Assembly: GCA_026995985.1 (NCBI GenBank)
Contig: JALWNF010000091.1
Span: forward strand, 1-5,230
Direction of reading: 5' to 3'
Length of the DNA stretch: 5,230 nucleotides
Source: Campylobacteraceae bacterium
GTDB lineage: Bacteria; Campylobacterota; Campylobacteria; Campylobacterales; Sulfurovaceae
A program made the position numbers and the translations under genes. The notes beneath the pieces were generated by a model. That model made no database searches. It saw only the letters and a list, made by a program, of their open reading frames with translations, and had not been told where the DNA came from. This document shows positions 5,032 through 5,230 of this stretch, piece after piece; within the stretch, counting starts at the first letter, position 1; each line of letters opens with the position of its first letter.

Positions 5032-5230
5032 ATGAGAAGATTAGGGTTATCGTTAATTGCACTTTCAGCACTTTTAACAGCAAGTGAGTTTCAGTATGGT
5101 TCTGGAACTTTTAACTTAAATGGTGGTTTTACACAAGGGGTATCGAGTACTATTAGTACCGATATAGATACCTTCTCTTTGGTTGAGCGTCATAGTAATA
5201 TAGCTGGTTCAAACTTTTTTTACGGTTATG
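5032..5230 (+). CDS. Secreted, probable outer-membrane protein of unknown function (N-terminus only)
   Basis: An ATG with a strong ribosome binding site (AAAGGAG at 5019-5025, 6-nt spacer) opens a frame that runs off the right edge; 66 residues are visible. The first 17-18 residues form a typical Sec signal peptide: MRR, a hydrophobic core LGLSLIALSALL, and probable cleavage after TA or TAS. The mature part starts EFQYGSGTFNLNGGFTQG and continues rich in G, S, T, N and aromatic residues, with alternating polarity and FFYGY near the cut. This resembles the start of an outer-membrane beta-barrel, but I do not recognise the family. It is transcribed divergently from recA and 233 bp away, so a functional link to recA or the pel genes is not shown. 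A periplasmic or surface beta-rich protein remains possible. Confidence 0.75.
   Translation, partial: MRRLGLSLIALSALLTASEFQYGSGTFNLNGGFTQGVSSTISTDIDTFSLVERHSNIAGSNFFYGY

Noticed and set aside
1..5230. CRISPR arrays, tRNA or rRNA genes, insertion sequences, attachment sites
   Set aside because: No regularly spaced repeats, cloverleaf-like sequence, transposase fragments or flanking direct repeats were seen. Nearly all the window is explained by intact protein genes.

Overview
The window is AT-rich DNA. Its RecA protein, Shine-Dalgarno sites, T/A-rich upstream regions with isolated TATAAT-like boxes, and short gene spacing point to the Campylobacterota (Epsilonproteobacteria), probably an environmental Sulfurimonas/Sulfurovum/Arcobacter-like relative. 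This is a judgement from sequence style and protein resemblance, not from a database search.

From right to left on the minus strand the window holds recA (4798-3752), a 171-bp spacer, and four tightly packed genes that I identify as part of a Pel exopolysaccharide locus. These are pelC (outer-membrane lipoprotein, 3580-3074), pelD (membrane-anchored GAF plus degenerate GGDEF c-di-GMP receptor, 3070-1733), pelE (membrane TPR protein, 1740-778) and pelF (GT4-type glycosyltransferase, from 781 and running off the left edge). The order pelC-D-E-F matches the classical pelABCDEFG operon. Here, however, recA sits where pelA and pelB would be expected, so the pelA/pelB functions must lie beyond the left edge or elsewhere, or be missing. 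pelC and pelD are 3 bp apart, pelD/pelE overlap by 8 bp and pelE/pelF by 4 bp, which indicates one translationally coupled transcript.

On the plus strand at the right end, a gene starting at 5032 and cut by the window edge encodes a secreted, probably outer-membrane beta-barrel protein of unknown function. It is divergent from recA.

Working model (inference from the Pel system of Pseudomonas): PelD, PelE and PelF, with a PelG expected beyond the left edge, form the inner-membrane synthase. PelD senses c-di-GMP, PelE is the scaffold, PelF polymerises nucleotide-sugar, and PelC forms the periplasmic ring that guides the polymer to the outer-membrane exit. The two intergenic regions contain several AT-rich dyads. 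The most notable is a perfect 11-bp inverted repeat whose inner edge runs into the pelC ribosome binding site. The PelD inhibitory-site arginine also appears to be replaced by glutamate. No RNA gene, CRISPR array or insertion sequence was seen.
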